A DNA stretch of 64,000 nucleotides from Chelativorans xinjiangensis (lineage in GTDB: Bacteria; Pseudomonadota; Alphaproteobacteria; Rhizobiales; Rhizobiaceae), in the NCBI RefSeq assembly GCF_009812055.1, contig NZ_WQNH01000006.1, positions 62,001-126,000 on the forward strand, in the 5' to 3' direction. Shown piece by piece: positions 51,042 to 60,134 of this stretch. The translations under genes were made by a program, and so were the position numbers. Within the stretch, counting starts at the first letter, position 1. Every line of letters begins with the position of its first letter. Below the pieces are notes generated by a model, which ran no database searches, was not told the DNA's origin, and worked only from the letters and a program-made list of their open reading frames with translations.

Positions 51042-52293
51042 AGGAAAGCCTCCTCGCCGGATCGGCTCCGTTCGCCATGCGCCGCGCAAGGAAAGCCGCC
51101 AGGGGCGAGGGATAGTTCTCGCCCAAGCTGATGCGGCAGGTGCGCTGCAGGATGTCGAGCGTGCGTGCGCACATGTCTGGCGTATACTCGATCCTGGGCG
51201 AGGCCCAGGCGAAGGGGTTCATCTTGGGATGGGCGGCACGCTGTTCGAGAATGGGCACCCAGTTGGTGTAAACATGACGGCTTGAATCGTAGAGCCTGTA
51301 AACCCCGCGCCGGTTGCGGCCGGCGAAGCGCTCCGCTTCCTCGGCACTCTCGAATATCAGGTGCAGCCCAACCGCGTTCTCCACGTCGTTGTGCGGGCCG
51401 ACCCGGAAAGCAGGCGAGGAAGCCAGGATGCGCGACATGAGCCGATAGCGCTTGCGCATGCGGCGGATCATCGGATCGAGCTTGGCGAGCTGCACATTGA
51501 GCATCGCCCCCTGGATCTGGCTCGCCTTCAGGTTCACGCCGAAGAAATGCGGCTCATTGTCGTTGTCGAGATGGCCACGGAACACAGCGCCCACATCGTG
51601 ATACATCCGCGCACGTGCGAAATAGCGGTCGCTGTTGGTGACGACGGCTCCGCCTTCGCCGATGTTGATGTTCTTGAACTGGTTGAAGCTGTAGGCGCCG
51701 ATATCGCCGATCGCGCCGACCCGTCTTCCCTTGTAGGAGGCGCCGACGGCCTGGCAGGCGTCCTCGATGACGAGGAGCCCGTGCTTACGGGCAATCTCCA
51801 TGATCCGGTCCATGTCGCAGACCATGTTGGCCATATGCACCGGCAAGATGGCACGCGTGCGCGGCGTGATCTTGCGCAGGATGTCAGCCGGATCCATGGT
51901 CAGCGTCTGGTCGATGTCGACAAGCACAGGAACGGCGCCGACGGCAAGGGGTGCTGCGGCGGTGGCGATCCAGGTATAGGCAGGCACCAGCACCTCGTCG
52001 CCCGGCCCCACGCCGGCCGCTGCGAGTGCGCAGATCAGCGCACCCGTTCCGCTGCTTACCGCAAGCGTATGCTTGACCCCGAATTTCTCCGAATAATCGG
52101 CCTCGAACCGCGTCAACGGGCCCTCGCCTCCACCGCCATAGCGGGCAAGACGCCCCGACATCACGACCCGCCCGACGGCGAACCATTCCCGCAACCCGAC
52201 CCTTGCCATCGCCTGTTTCCCGAAATGCCGGTGACGTTGCGGCGGCGCGCCTGTCGATATCGCTATCGCCTGCAGGATGAACTCCCACGCCAT
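51031..52293 (-). CDS. DegT/DnrJ/EryC1/StrS family aminotransferase
   Basis: The 420-aa PLP enzyme of the sugar-nucleotide aminotransferase family has S-S-G-T-G-A (residues about 80-85) binding the PLP phosphate. E-D-A-C-Q-A-V-G-A (about 175) holds the Asp that contacts the pyridine nitrogen. S-F-N-Q-F-K-N-I-N-I-G-E-G-G carries the Schiff-base Lys (about 205). It normally turns a keto-sugar nucleotide into an amino sugar for polysaccharide or secondary-metabolite use. The first about 28 residues are unusual; an internal ATG before A-R-V-G-L is an alternative start. It is divergent from the GMC oxidoreductase gene across an AT-rich 170-bp region. Confidence 0.9.
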   Translation of the reverse strand: MAWEFILQAIAISTGAPPQRHRHFGKQAMARVGLREWFAVGRVVMSGRLARYGGGGEGPLTRFEADYSEKFGVKHTLAVSSGTGALICALAAAGVGPGDEVLVPAYTWIATAAAPLAVGAVPVLVDIDQTLTMDPADILRKITPRTRAILPVHMANMVCDMDRIMEIARKHGLLVIEDACQAVGASYKGRRVGAIGDIGAYSFNQFKNINIGEGGAVVTNSDRYFARARMYHDVGAVFRGHLDNDNEPHFFGVNLKASQIQGAMLNVQLAKLDPMIRRMRKRYRLMSRILASSPAFRVGPHNDVENAVGLHLIFESAEEAERFAGRNRRGVYRLYDSSRHVYTNWVPILEQRAAHPKMNPFAWASPRIEYTPDMCARTLDILQRTCRISLGENYPSPLAAFLARRMANGADPARRLSYAV

Positions 52294-52463
52294 CGAGCCG
52301 CCCTTAGTTCTTCAAGCCTATTTCGCGGGCGCGAATTATTCAAATAAGCCTATGATATCTTTCAACTTACCGAGCGCGTTATCCGCTAGTACCCAAATCC
52401 ATTAGCAAGGCATTTATTATAGGCAATTTGGCTGAGTACGGGCATCGCGGATTGTTTGCTAGC

Positions 52464-54176
52464 ATGGGAATTTCCAGTTCGGCGGGGCCCGCTGTGAAAA
52501 TCCTCGACTTGCAATCCATGCCGGCGGGAACGTCTCTGAAGGCGGATTTGGCGATCATCGGCGCCGGCCCGGCCGGACTGACCATCGCACGTGAACTCGC
52601 CAATACCAAGATACGGGTCCTCGTTCTCGAAAGCGGCGGCGCCGGCTTCGAACCTGGAGCACAAGCCCTCAACCAAGTCGATAATATCGGCGAGCCGATC
52701 GAGCGCGGCACCGCGCCCGGCCGCGGCTATACGGACGAGCTTTCATGGCTCAACGACATCCCTGCATTCGAGCTGCGCAACCGGCTGGTCGGCGGCAGCA
52801 CCCATACCTGGGTCGGGAAATGCGCCGCCTTCGACGAGATCGACTTCGCCGAGCGCCACTGGGTCCCAGGTTCGGGATGGCCAATCTCCCGCGAGAGCCT
52901 TTCGGGCGTGCTCGACCGCGCCGCCGTCATGCTCAACCTCGGGCCGAACGTCTATGACGAGACGCTCTACAGCCTCCTCCGCTCGCCACCCGCCGATCTT
53001 CGGATAAATCGGGAGCTGCTTCGCCCGTTCTTCTGGCAGTTCAGCCATGCGCGCGAACGCGCCGAACCGCTGCGTTTCGGCGATGAGATCGGAAAGTTCG
53101 ACGCCCCCAATGTCGAGATCCTCACCAACGCCACCGTGACGCATCTCAACACGGACGAGACGGGACAAAGGGTCGTCTCGCTCGACCTCCGCTCCCTCGA
53201 CGGCGCCCATGCATCGGTGCGGGCGGATATGGTGGTGCTCAGCGCCGGCGGCATCGAGAACCCACGCCTGCTGCTCGCCTCCGGCGGCATCGGCAACGGC
53301 CATGGCCTTGTCGGCCGCTATCTCGCCGACCACCCACGCACCGTCATCGCCCGCTTCGACGAGGAACAGGCAGCGGCCATCGCCCGGCACTTCGGCTTCT
53401 ATGGCCTTGCATCCGACCCTCGGACACAGTTCTACCTGCACGGCCTCACCCTCAGTCCGCGGCTACAGGAGCGGGAAGGCCTGCTCAATTGCGCGGCCTA
53501 TCCGGTACAGGAACTCGCCGAGGACGATCCCTGGGTGGCGCTGAGGCGCCTCGCCCGAGGCCGGGACGGAAACCGGATGCGGCACGCATGGCGTGTGCTT
53601 TCCTCCCCGACGCTCCTTGCCGCCGGCCTTCACCGCCGTCTGGTGCTGAAGCGCGGGCTGCCGCGCCGGCTCAAGGGCATACGTTTCGACACCATGGTCG
53701 AGCAGCGCCCGGATCAGGAAAGCCGCGTCGCCCTCTCCGCTCGCCGGGACCGGCTGGGCATGCCGCTCGCGCGCGTCAACTGGAAGATTTCGCCGCAGGA
53801 GGTCGCTAGCGTCGCACGGCTTGCCGAATTGATGTCGGCGGAGTTTCAGCGCGTCGGCCTGCCTCAGCCCGGGCTGGCGGACTGGATCCTGCGCCGCGAC
53901 CACAGCAGAGCGGCCTTCAGCGACATGGCTCACCCAGCCTGCACGACGCGCATGGGACGCGACGCGGCGACCAGTGTCGTCGACGAGAACGCGCGTGTCC
54001 ACGGCATGGAAGGGCTCTATATCGCCGGAAGCTCGGTCTTTCCCACCGCGGGCCACGCCAACCCGACCCTCATGATCGTGGCACTTGCCGTCCGCCTTGC
54101 CGATCACCTGAAGGACCAGTTCGAGAAGGGCTCCCACCTCCAGCCCAAGCAGGAGCGGCTTCTCAGGTCAGCCTGA
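52464..54176 (+). CDS. GMC family oxidoreductase (FAD-dependent)
   Basis: This protein of about 570 aa is in the glucose-methanol-choline family. An FAD-binding A-I-I-G-A-G-P-A-G-L-T-I-A sits near the N-terminus. V-V-L-S-A-G-G-I-E-N-P-R-L-L is the second FAD block. The catalytic region is M-A-H-P-A-C-T-T-R-M-G, followed by S-S-V-F-P-T-A-G-H-A-N-P-T-L, where H and N are the usual active-site pair. It would oxidise an alcohol or sugar hydroxyl. None of the possible starts (TTG 52428, ATG 52464, GTG 52494, ATG 52518) has a convincing ribosome site, so the start is uncertain. The stop overlaps the opposing methyltransferase gene by 14 bp. Confidence 0.88.
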   Translation: MGISSSAGPAVKILDLQSMPAGTSLKADLAIIGAGPAGLTIARELANTKIRVLVLESGGAGFEPGAQALNQVDNIGEPIERGTAPGRGYTDELSWLNDIPAFELRNRLVGGSTHTWVGKCAAFDEIDFAERHWVPGSGWPISRESLSGVLDRAAVMLNLGPNVYDETLYSLLRSPPADLRINRELLRPFFWQFSHARERAEPLRFGDEIGKFDAPNVEILTNATVTHLNTDETGQRVVSLDLRSLDGAHASVRADMVVLSAGGIENPRLLLASGGIGNGHGLVGRYLADHPRTVIARFDEEQAAAIARHFGFYGLASDPRTQFYLHGLTLSPRLQEREGLLNCAAYPVQELAEDDPWVALRRLARGRDGNRMRHAWRVLSSPTLLAAGLHRRLVLKRGLPRRLKGIRFDTMVEQRPDQESRVALSARRDRLGMPLARVNWKISPQEVASVARLAELMSAEFQRVGLPQPGLADWILRRDHSRAAFSDMAHPACTTRMGRDAATSVVDENARVHGMEGLYIAGSSVFPTAGHANPTLMIVALAVRLADHLKDQFEKGSHLQPKQERLLRSA

Positions 54177-54957
54177 AATAGAACCCCGCGCTTTCGCTCG
54201 CCCCCAATTCGGGATGCGTATCGATCACATGCGACAGCGAGGGGATCGACCAGCGGTCGACGAGGCTGTAGCCGAGGCTTTGCACGTCGCGCAGGAAAGT
54301 GTCCTCGTTGCGCATCTGGTAGGGCACCCTCGCCTTGCCGATCCGCTCCAGCGTGACGACTGTCGGCCCCTCGCGCAACGCAACCTTGTTGAGAATAAGG
54401 TGACGCGGTGCCCACGGCAACCGTCGAAGAAGGTTCGACAAGGGCACATCGAGATATTGCAGGAGCCCGGAGCCGAGGAAGACTTCGGCTGCCCCGGCAT
54501 CCTCCAGCCGCTCCACGAAGCGCAGGCCCGTCAGACCGTCCGCCTCTGCGCGCAGCCGCCCGGCGCGGACGATGGCCGGAAGGTCGTAGACCGTCCAGTG
54601 CCAGTCGTCCGTTATCGGCAACAGGTCGCGGAAGGCGCGGTACTTGGTACCCATATGGCCACCAGCGTCGATCAGGAATCTGACCTCGCCGGACATCTGG
54701 CGCAGCCAGAAAAGCACCGGATAGTCCCACAGCGCGACATGGCACATCTTCTCGAAGGCCACGTCGGCGATCTCGTCGTGATCGTAGCCCGCCAGCCCCC
54801 TTCCGGCGGCCGCTGTAAGCGCCTCGGCATAGGTGGCGTAAGCGCCCGAGAAGCGGCAGGGGAACGGCGACAGGAAACGCAGCCTCCCGGGCCGCGCGCA
54901 AAGGAGCCAGCGACGAGTGCGCGGTCCTGGCCGCGCGCGCGAGGGCCCGGCGGGCAC
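54163..54957 (-). CDS. SAM-dependent methyltransferase-like protein (TIGR04325 type)
   Basis: The 264-aa frame has F-S-G-A-Y-A-T-Y-A-E-A-L near its N-terminus, the SAM-binding motif F-L-I-D-A-G-G-H-M-G-T-K-Y and W-T-V-Y-D-L-P-A-I-V. This set marks the TIGR04325 methyltransferase family found in EPS and O-antigen loci. The end resembles family tails (V-D-R-W-S-I-P). The start is doubtful: the good ribosome site AAGGACGGGACG lies before ATG 54979 in a different frame, which reads M-N-M-I-S-K-Q-G-A-R-R-A-L. The first residues given here (R/P-rich from a GTG) may be out of frame. It is downstream of the flippase and co-directional. Confidence 0.78.
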   Translation of the reverse strand: MPAGPSRARPGPRTRRWLLCARPGRLRFLSPFPCRFSGAYATYAEALTAAAGRGLAGYDHDEIADVAFEKMCHVALWDYPVLFWLRQMSGEVRFLIDAGGHMGTKYRAFRDLLPITDDWHWTVYDLPAIVRAGRLRAEADGLTGLRFVERLEDAGAAEVFLGSGLLQYLDVPLSNLLRRLPWAPRHLILNKVALREGPTVVTLERIGKARVPYQMRNEDTFLRDVQSLGYSLVDRWSIPSLSHVIDTHPELGASESAGFYFRLT

Positions 54958-55031
54958 CTTGCTTGGAGATCATATTCATCGTCCCGTCCTTGTTCGATGA
55001 ATGTCTTTTCCGATCGGCCGGCGGGCCGCGC

Positions 55032-56663
55032 CTAGCCGAGGCGGAAAAGCCCGCGCCTGGTCATCGACTGTACGCTTGCCTCCGCCCGCAATGGACCAGC
55101 GTTCGCATTCTGATCGCCCACCGCCGCCTGGGACGCGGAGGTATGCTCCGCCGCCAGGGCGGGAAACATGCCCGTGGCGAATTTCCTCAAAAGGAGCAGG
55201 ACAAGCAGGTAGCCCGCGGCACCGGCCGTCGCCTGAAGCGCGAGCGCCGCCAAGGGAGGCAGCGTGGAGAGATCGACTACCCGACCCAGCGCAAAGACAG
55301 CACAGAGCATGCCAGCAACGGCGAGCGCGACGAAACCGCTGCCGCGTACAACGCCATACCAGTCGAGGCCACCATAGCGCCCTTGCAGCCAGACCAAAGT
55401 CGTGAAGGCCACCACGGCGGCGAGAACCTGCCCGCATGCCACCGCCAGCAAGCCGAAGGGCGCGAGGACGACGATGAGACCAACGGAAACGAGCGAATTT
55501 GCCAAGCCGACCGGGGCCAACCTGCGGATGTTGCCTTTGATGGCAAGCAGCGGCTCGGTCATGCTGCCGGTGATCAGCAGCAACTGCCTTATCGAAAGGA
55601 TACTCACCACCACAGCCGCTGGTCCCCATACCTCCCCAAGCAAGAGATCGACGAAGCTGCCAGAGACCAGTGCCAACCCCAGAAAGACAGGTGCAGCGAC
55701 GGCCAGAAGGACCGGGAGCAGCATGTTTCCCGCTCTCCTGACCGCATCTTCCCTACCCGCTTCCGTGTCCTCACGGTCGCGCGCGCGCCGGAAGACGATC
55801 CATGCGAGCGTGCGCGCCGGCTCGCCCACGAGCTCGTAGAACGCCGCCACGATGCGCTCGGCGGCGCGGTAGTAGCCGACCTCGGCCAGACCGAGAAAAC
55901 CGCCCACGGCGAACGTTCCCGAATAGGAGCGGAAGAAGACGATCAGCCTGTTGGTGATGACATGCTTTGAGAACCGCAGCACTTCGCGCACGACGAGCCG
56001 GGTCGGACCGACGGGCCGCACCCAACCGACGGCGAAGATCGAGCCGCACAGGATCACAAGTTGCATCGCCAGCCGCCCGGCGACGAGGGCGAAGACGTTC
56101 CACCCTATGAACAGCCCGAGGACGGCCAAAGCGAGCCCCGCCGCCTCGGCAGTGATCCGGATGATCGCCTGGCTGTGCAATTGCCCGCGATGGACAAGCA
56201 CCCCGTCATAGACTGTCGTCATCGCCGAAGGCAGTATCCAGCAACAGAACAGCGCCAGAAGCGATGCCTCCCAGACCTGGTCGAAGACGCCGTAGAGAAT
56301 GCCGGCGGCACCCAACCCAAGGGCCGTGAACAGAAGACCGCTCGCGAGCGAGATGGTCGTAACCTGGTCGAGGCGCCCTTCCCCATCGGCCGACTTCATG
56401 ACGAATTCGGCCCATCCCCCCTCGGCCAACACCACGAGGAAGATGGCAACCGCGGAACTGAAGGCGAAGAAACCGAATTCCGCCGGCGTCAGGATGCGCG
56501 CGGCGACGATGAACGCAGAAAGCTGCGCTACCTGGGAGGTGAGCTTGGCCGAAAGCGCCCAAAGGCCGCCACCAACGATGGCGGGGACGCTCAGGCGGAA
56601 CGTCCGTCTCGGTTCCGCTCCGGAGCTCGCCCCTTTTGTCTCAACCACTATCCCTGCCCCCAT
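55032..56663 (-). CDS. Wzx-type oligosaccharide flippase (MOP superfamily)
   Basis: The 543-aa membrane protein has about 12-14 predicted helices. The N-terminal pattern (L-T-S-Q-V-A-Q-L-S-A-F-I-V-A-A-R-I-L-T-P-A-E-F-G) is typical of polysaccharide flippases of the RfbX/PST type. The central R-L-I-V-F-F-R-S-Y-S-G-T-F-A-V-G-G-F-L-G block is the family's second-half repeat. It should move the lipid-linked repeat unit across the inner membrane. A cytoplasmic A/S-rich tail of about 45 residues ends the protein. The upstream region (56664-57036) holds a small opposing gene and the probable promoter. Confidence 0.9.
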   Translation of the reverse strand: MGAGIVVETKGASSGAEPRRTFRLSVPAIVGGGLWALSAKLTSQVAQLSAFIVAARILTPAEFGFFAFSSAVAIFLVVLAEGGWAEFVMKSADGEGRLDQVTTISLASGLLFTALGLGAAGILYGVFDQVWEASLLALFCCWILPSAMTTVYDGVLVHRGQLHSQAIIRITAEAAGLALAVLGLFIGWNVFALVAGRLAMQLVILCGSIFAVGWVRPVGPTRLVVREVLRFSKHVITNRLIVFFRSYSGTFAVGGFLGLAEVGYYRAAERIVAAFYELVGEPARTLAWIVFRRARDREDTEAGREDAVRRAGNMLLPVLLAVAAPVFLGLALVSGSFVDLLLGEVWGPAAVVVSILSIRQLLLITGSMTEPLLAIKGNIRRLAPVGLANSLVSVGLIVVLAPFGLLAVACGQVLAAVVAFTTLVWLQGRYGGLDWYGVVRGSGFVALAVAGMLCAVFALGRVVDLSTLPPLAALALQATAGAAGYLLVLLLLRKFATGMFPALAAEHTSASQAAVGDQNANAGPLRAEASVQSMTRRGLFRLG

Positions 56664-56877
56664 GACTTGCCCTGCTGTCGATGTAGACGCCGTTCTTCAT
56701 CCCCGGTATTCACGGCCGCCCTTTCATCGGATAGTTTTCGTCGCGAGCTGACGTTGATTCACCGCCTTCGGCATCAGGAACACTTCGAGTACAGCCGCAT
56801 GGGACATTCTCGTTTGAACGGTGGTGCACGCCGGCCCGGCAGCCGGACTGGCCGCAACCTTGACGGATACTGAACGG

Positions 56878-57030
56878 ATGGCGCGGAACGCGGGAAGGGA
56901 GACATATCTGGGCCGCATATTCCTGGCCTGGCCGCTGAGATCGCTGAGCACCAAGGCCGCGATCCGCTGGCTCGTCATTGCCTTCTGTCTCGTTTTCTGG
57001 ATCGCCATCCTCGCCGTTTTCATCCTGTGA
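56878..57030 (+). CDS. Small single-pass membrane protein (50 aa)
   Basis: A 50-codon frame starts M-A-R-N-A-G-R-E-T-Y-L-G-R-I-F and ends in one strong transmembrane helix (W-L-V-I-A-F-C-L-V-F-W-I-A-I-L-A-V-F-I-L). Basic residues before the helix predict the N-terminus inside. It lies alone on the plus strand between the flippase and sugar-transferase genes. The ribosome site is weak and an upstream GTG at 56821 would add 19 residues. I do not recognise the family, and expression is unproven. Confidence 0.45.
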   Translation: MARNAGRETYLGRIFLAWPLRSLSTKAAIRWLVIAFCLVFWIAILAVFIL

Positions 57031-57036
57031 GCTGTT

Positions 57037-57714
57037 TCAGCAGCCGTTTCGGTCGAACAGCAGCACGCCAACCGTCCGCCACATGATCCTCAGGTCGAGA
57101 TTGAGCGAGCGGGTTCGGTGATATTCCGCATCGAGGTCGACGCGATAATCGTATGAGGTGTCGCTTCGCCCCGAGACCTGCCAAAGGCCGGTGATGCCGG
57201 GTGTCATCGACAGGTAGCAGTGTATCCGGTCGCCATAGCGGGGGATTTCGTCCTCCACGATCGGCCGTGGCCCGACAATGCTCATCTCGCCGCGCAGGAC
57301 ATTGATGAACTGGGGAATCTCGTCGAGGCTGGTCATCCGGAGGAAGCGGCCAAGCCGATGGATCCGCGGGTCCCGCCGCAGCTTGTGCTGCGTGCTCCAT
57401 TCGCCCCGCGCGGCCTCGCTCGTGCTCAACAGGTCGTGGAGCACCTTGTCGGCATCGCGGCGCATGGTGCGGAATTTGAGGCAATCGAACGTCTTCCCGT
57501 CGCGGCCAACCCGCTTGTGCCGATAGATCAGCGGCCAGCCGTCGTGCACCAGCAGAAGAATGCAGATGATGGCAAAGGCGGGGAACAGAAACAGGAGCGA
57601 CAAAAGAGCGATGGACACGTCGAGAGAACGTTTTATGGATTCTCCGGTTCCCCGTCTGTGCGAGGCATGGGAGTGGACAGATTCACGAGTGGCGCTATCC
57701 AGCGTAGACAGCAT
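57037..57714 (-). CDS. Undecaprenyl-phosphate sugar phosphotransferase (ExoY/WbaP-like)
   Basis: This 225-aa protein starts EPS repeat synthesis by placing a sugar-1-phosphate on undecaprenyl phosphate. One N-terminal hydrophobic re-entrant helix (about 26-52) follows K-R-S-L-D-V. Conserved blocks are K-R-V-G-R-D-G-K-x-F-x-x-x-K-F-R-T-M, S-L-D-E-I-P-Q-F-x-N-V-L-R-G-E-M-S-I-V-G-P-R-P and P-G-I-T-G-L-W-Q-V-S-G-R-S. GGGGAA five bases before ATG 57714 fixes the start; the open frame extends 13 codons further up. The AT-rich region upstream holds a possible operator (57787-57811). The ExoY-like length points to galactose or glucose-type substrates, unproven. Confidence 0.92.
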   Translation of the reverse strand: MLSTLDSATRESVHSHASHRRGTGESIKRSLDVSIALLSLLFLFPAFAIICILLLVHDGWPLIYRHKRVGRDGKTFDCLKFRTMRRDADKVLHDLLSTSEAARGEWSTQHKLRRDPRIHRLGRFLRMTSLDEIPQFINVLRGEMSIVGPRPIVEDEIPRYGDRIHCYLSMTPGITGLWQVSGRSDTSYDYRVDLDAEYHRTRSLNLDLRIMWRTVGVLLFDRNGC

Positions 57715-57786
57715 AAAAATTCCCCAAGTGTGAATATACTTAGCTGACCTCATTGCCAGCTGCAGGAACAGATTATAATGTGAATA

Positions 57787-57811
57787 ACCAATCAGATATA
57801 ATTCTATTGGT
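57787..57811. promoter_or_regulatory. Inverted repeat in the AT-rich region upstream of the sugar transferase gene
   Basis: ACCAAT (57787-57792) and ATTGGT (57806-57811) form a perfect inverted repeat with a 13-bp AT-rich spacer, about 73 bp before the ATG. Two direct TGTGAATA copies (57729-57736 and 57779-57786) flank the likely promoter 50 bp apart. They are candidates for binding by one of the local LuxR or Crp-type proteins. Confidence 0.4.
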
Positions 57812-57933
57812 GTAACTTATACAGATATTTCGATGGCGGGGATTAAGCCCACTTCCCCTATTTCATATCCCCGCCCTCCCATACGGCTTCATCTTGAATC
57901 TCTTGCTCGCACGCCGCCCAAAAGTCTTAGAAC

Positions 57934-59226
57934 CTACGAGAGCGGATACACCTTTGCGGCGCCGCGCGCCGCACCGGCCGTGGCCATTTCCAGCGGCGGA
58001 CGTGCATGTTTCAGAACGTCCGCATAGAGCGCCATCAGCGCATCGCCCCAGGATTGCGGTGTGTGGGCCATGCGCGGGGCCTCCTGAAAGCCGTTCCGGC
58101 CCATGCGGCGCACGCCGAGGTCGTCGCACGCCATCGCCCGCATGGCCTCGGCGAGCGAATCGACGTTGCCGGTCGTGAAGCCCAACCCGCAGTCCGCCTC
58201 GACGATCTCGCGGCTCACGAGCGCCTGCGACGGCACGATAACGGGAATGCCGCTGCCGATTGCCTCCAGCGCCGCCAGGCCAAATGGCTCGGGCACGCGC
58301 GAGGAGACGACGACGGCGCGTGCCTTCCGCGCAAGCTGGGCGATCTCTTCCCGCTTCTTCCAGCCATGCAGAACGACCTCCGGATAGGAACGCTCCAAAA
58401 GCGCCCGCCCCGCCCCATCCCCGACCACGTGAAGCCGCACCCCCGCCATACGCGCGGCCCTTGCGGCATCCTCAAATCCTTTCTCCGGCTCCAGTCGGGC
58501 GATGAAGAAAAAATCCCGGGATTTCCAGGGCTCCGCGCGGGTCTGCAAGAATGGCTCTACCGGATTGCGGATCGTGACGACGCGTTGGTCCACTATGCCG
58601 GCGCGCTTGAAATAGCTCTGCATTTCCTCATGCACGAAAACGATATTCGCCGGCTGACGCCGGATATCGTACAGGCCTTGGCGCAAGGCATGCCGCGCCG
58701 AACGCCACATCTTCTGGTGCACGCCGCGCTTGTCGCATTGCGTCAGGAGGCAGCGTGCCGACATCGGCGCAAGGGAGCAGACAGACGCCGTCCGATAGTT
58801 GACGAAGCCGCCATTCGGGCAAGCGAGAAAATAGTCGTGCGCGTGCAGGACGACACGTTCGCGCACCGTGTTCAGCGCCCGAAAGATCGCTGGCGAAAGG
58901 ATCTTCGACCACCCGTGCACATGGTAGACGGTCGATGGCGTGTCCGAGGTGTCGATGAGCCCGCGAAGGGCGGCAAATGCTGAGGCATTGTAAAGGCCGC
59001 CGACCAGTGCCGACAGGCGGCCTTGTTCCAATAGCGGCGCACCGTTGAGGTTGACCGCATCGGTCTCAACTGCCGCCGCGTCCGCCCGGTCGCCTGCAAA
59101 GAAGGTCACCGGAATGCCCCTCTCCCGCAACAGACGCGCTGAAAGGCGCGAGAGATTGGAGGCACCGCCCACATCGGCTGAGCGATCGTTGATGATGACG
59201 ACGCGATCTGGCCTCGGCTGTGTCAT
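57934..59226 (-). CDS. Glycosyltransferase family 4 protein
   Basis: The 430-aa GT-B fold enzyme begins V-V-I-I-N-D-R-S-A-D-V-G-G-A-S-N-L-S, the acceptor-side glycine loop. The donor-side domain has F-I-A-R-L-E-P-E-K-G-F near 257 and the retaining-GT E-x7-E motif as P-E-P-F-G-L-A-A-L-E-A-I-G-S-G-I-P-V-I near 330. It adds a sugar to the lipid-linked EPS repeat in the cytoplasm. ATG 59226 lies just before the stop of the GT2 gene (59229), so the two genes abut. The frame is open far upstream but antisense-like there. The residues after about 410 are A/G/R-rich and not conserved. Confidence 0.9.
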   Translation of the reverse strand: MTQPRPDRVVIINDRSADVGGASNLSRLSARLLRERGIPVTFFAGDRADAAAVETDAVNLNGAPLLEQGRLSALVGGLYNASAFAALRGLIDTSDTPSTVYHVHGWSKILSPAIFRALNTVRERVVLHAHDYFLACPNGGFVNYRTASVCSLAPMSARCLLTQCDKRGVHQKMWRSARHALRQGLYDIRRQPANIVFVHEEMQSYFKRAGIVDQRVVTIRNPVEPFLQTRAEPWKSRDFFFIARLEPEKGFEDAARAARMAGVRLHVVGDGAGRALLERSYPEVVLHGWKKREEIAQLARKARAVVVSSRVPEPFGLAALEAIGSGIPVIVPSQALVSREIVEADCGLGFTTGNVDSLAEAMRAMACDDLGVRRMGRNGFQEAPRMAHTPQSWGDALMALYADVLKHARPPLEMATAGAARGAAKVYPLS

Positions 59227-59228
59227 GG

Positions 59229-60134
59229 CTATTCGAGCGCCACGATTTTTTGCGGCGCCAGCCGGCCGCGAACGAGATCCGCCAGCGCCCGGAGATTGCC
59301 CTTCAAGCGCCCCTTGCGGTCCACCCACGGCTCGGGCTTGGTAAGCTTGACCGTGTTGGCGATGAGGTTTCGCGCGATCTGCACGGAAGCGTGCCGGAAG
59401 CTCATGGTTCTCTTGCGCACGAGATAGATCGGGTTGGCGATCTGCGAATAGCCGAAGCGGACACCGGACGTGCGGCCGGACTTCGTGCCGAGATGGACCC
59501 CGCGCAGCCGCCGCGAAACCACGATCTTCCCGTGGCGGGCCATCTGGCGGCTGAAGTCGACATCCTCCAGCCATCCGTAAAGCGGCAGGTTTTCGTCGAA
59601 GGCCAATCCCTCGGCGCGCACCATTGCCATGCGCACGGCCATGTTGCAGCCATAGGCATTGTAAATCACCTGCGGATCGGCCGGGGCCCCGGTGGGATCA
59701 TGGCGCCCGCGATCTATGATCGCCAGCGCCTCCGAAACATCTATGCCGGGGCCGGTGATCCCGTCTGCATCGACTGTTCCCGTGCACATGACCACTTCCG
59801 GGTCCGACGCGAAAATCCGCTCCGTCTCATCGACATAGGACGGCCCCATGAGGAAATCGTCGTCCAGGAACAACAGGATGTCGGCGGTGGGGACATTGCG
59901 CAGGATATGATTGCGCTGCCGGCACAGGCCGCGCTCGGCGACAAGCACACGTATATTGAGCCCGATCGTGTCCAGCGCCGCCAAGTCGACATCGTCCTCA
60001 CACGCGGCGCAGATGACGACCTCGTCCGGCTGCCGGACCTGCCGCGCCAAGTGCGGCAGCAACGTTCTCAGGATTTCGCGCCTGCCGCTGGTGGCAATGC
60101 CGATGGCAAAGCGGGTGCCGTCAGGTTGCGCCAT
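59229..60134 (-). CDS. Glycosyltransferase family 2 protein
   Basis: The 301-aa inverting GT-A enzyme has an N-terminal nucleotide-binding region A-I-G-I-A-T-S-G-R-R-E, the D-x-D-type motif L-L-F-L-D-D-D-F near residue 87, and the acceptor/catalytic E-D-V-D-F near 190. There is no transmembrane segment. The start overlaps the end of the chain-length gene by 14 bp, so it follows that gene in one operon with the GT4 protein. Donor and linkage are unknown. Confidence 0.9.
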   Translation of the reverse strand: MAQPDGTRFAIGIATSGRREILRTLLPHLARQVRQPDEVVICAACEDDVDLAALDTIGLNIRVLVAERGLCRQRNHILRNVPTADILLFLDDDFLMGPSYVDETERIFASDPEVVMCTGTVDADGITGPGIDVSEALAIIDRGRHDPTGAPADPQVIYNAYGCNMAVRMAMVRAEGLAFDENLPLYGWLEDVDFSRQMARHGKIVVSRRLRGVHLGTKSGRTSGVRFGYSQIANPIYLVRKRTMSFRHASVQIARNLIANTVKLTKPEPWVDRKGRLKGNLRALADLVRGRLAPQKIVALE

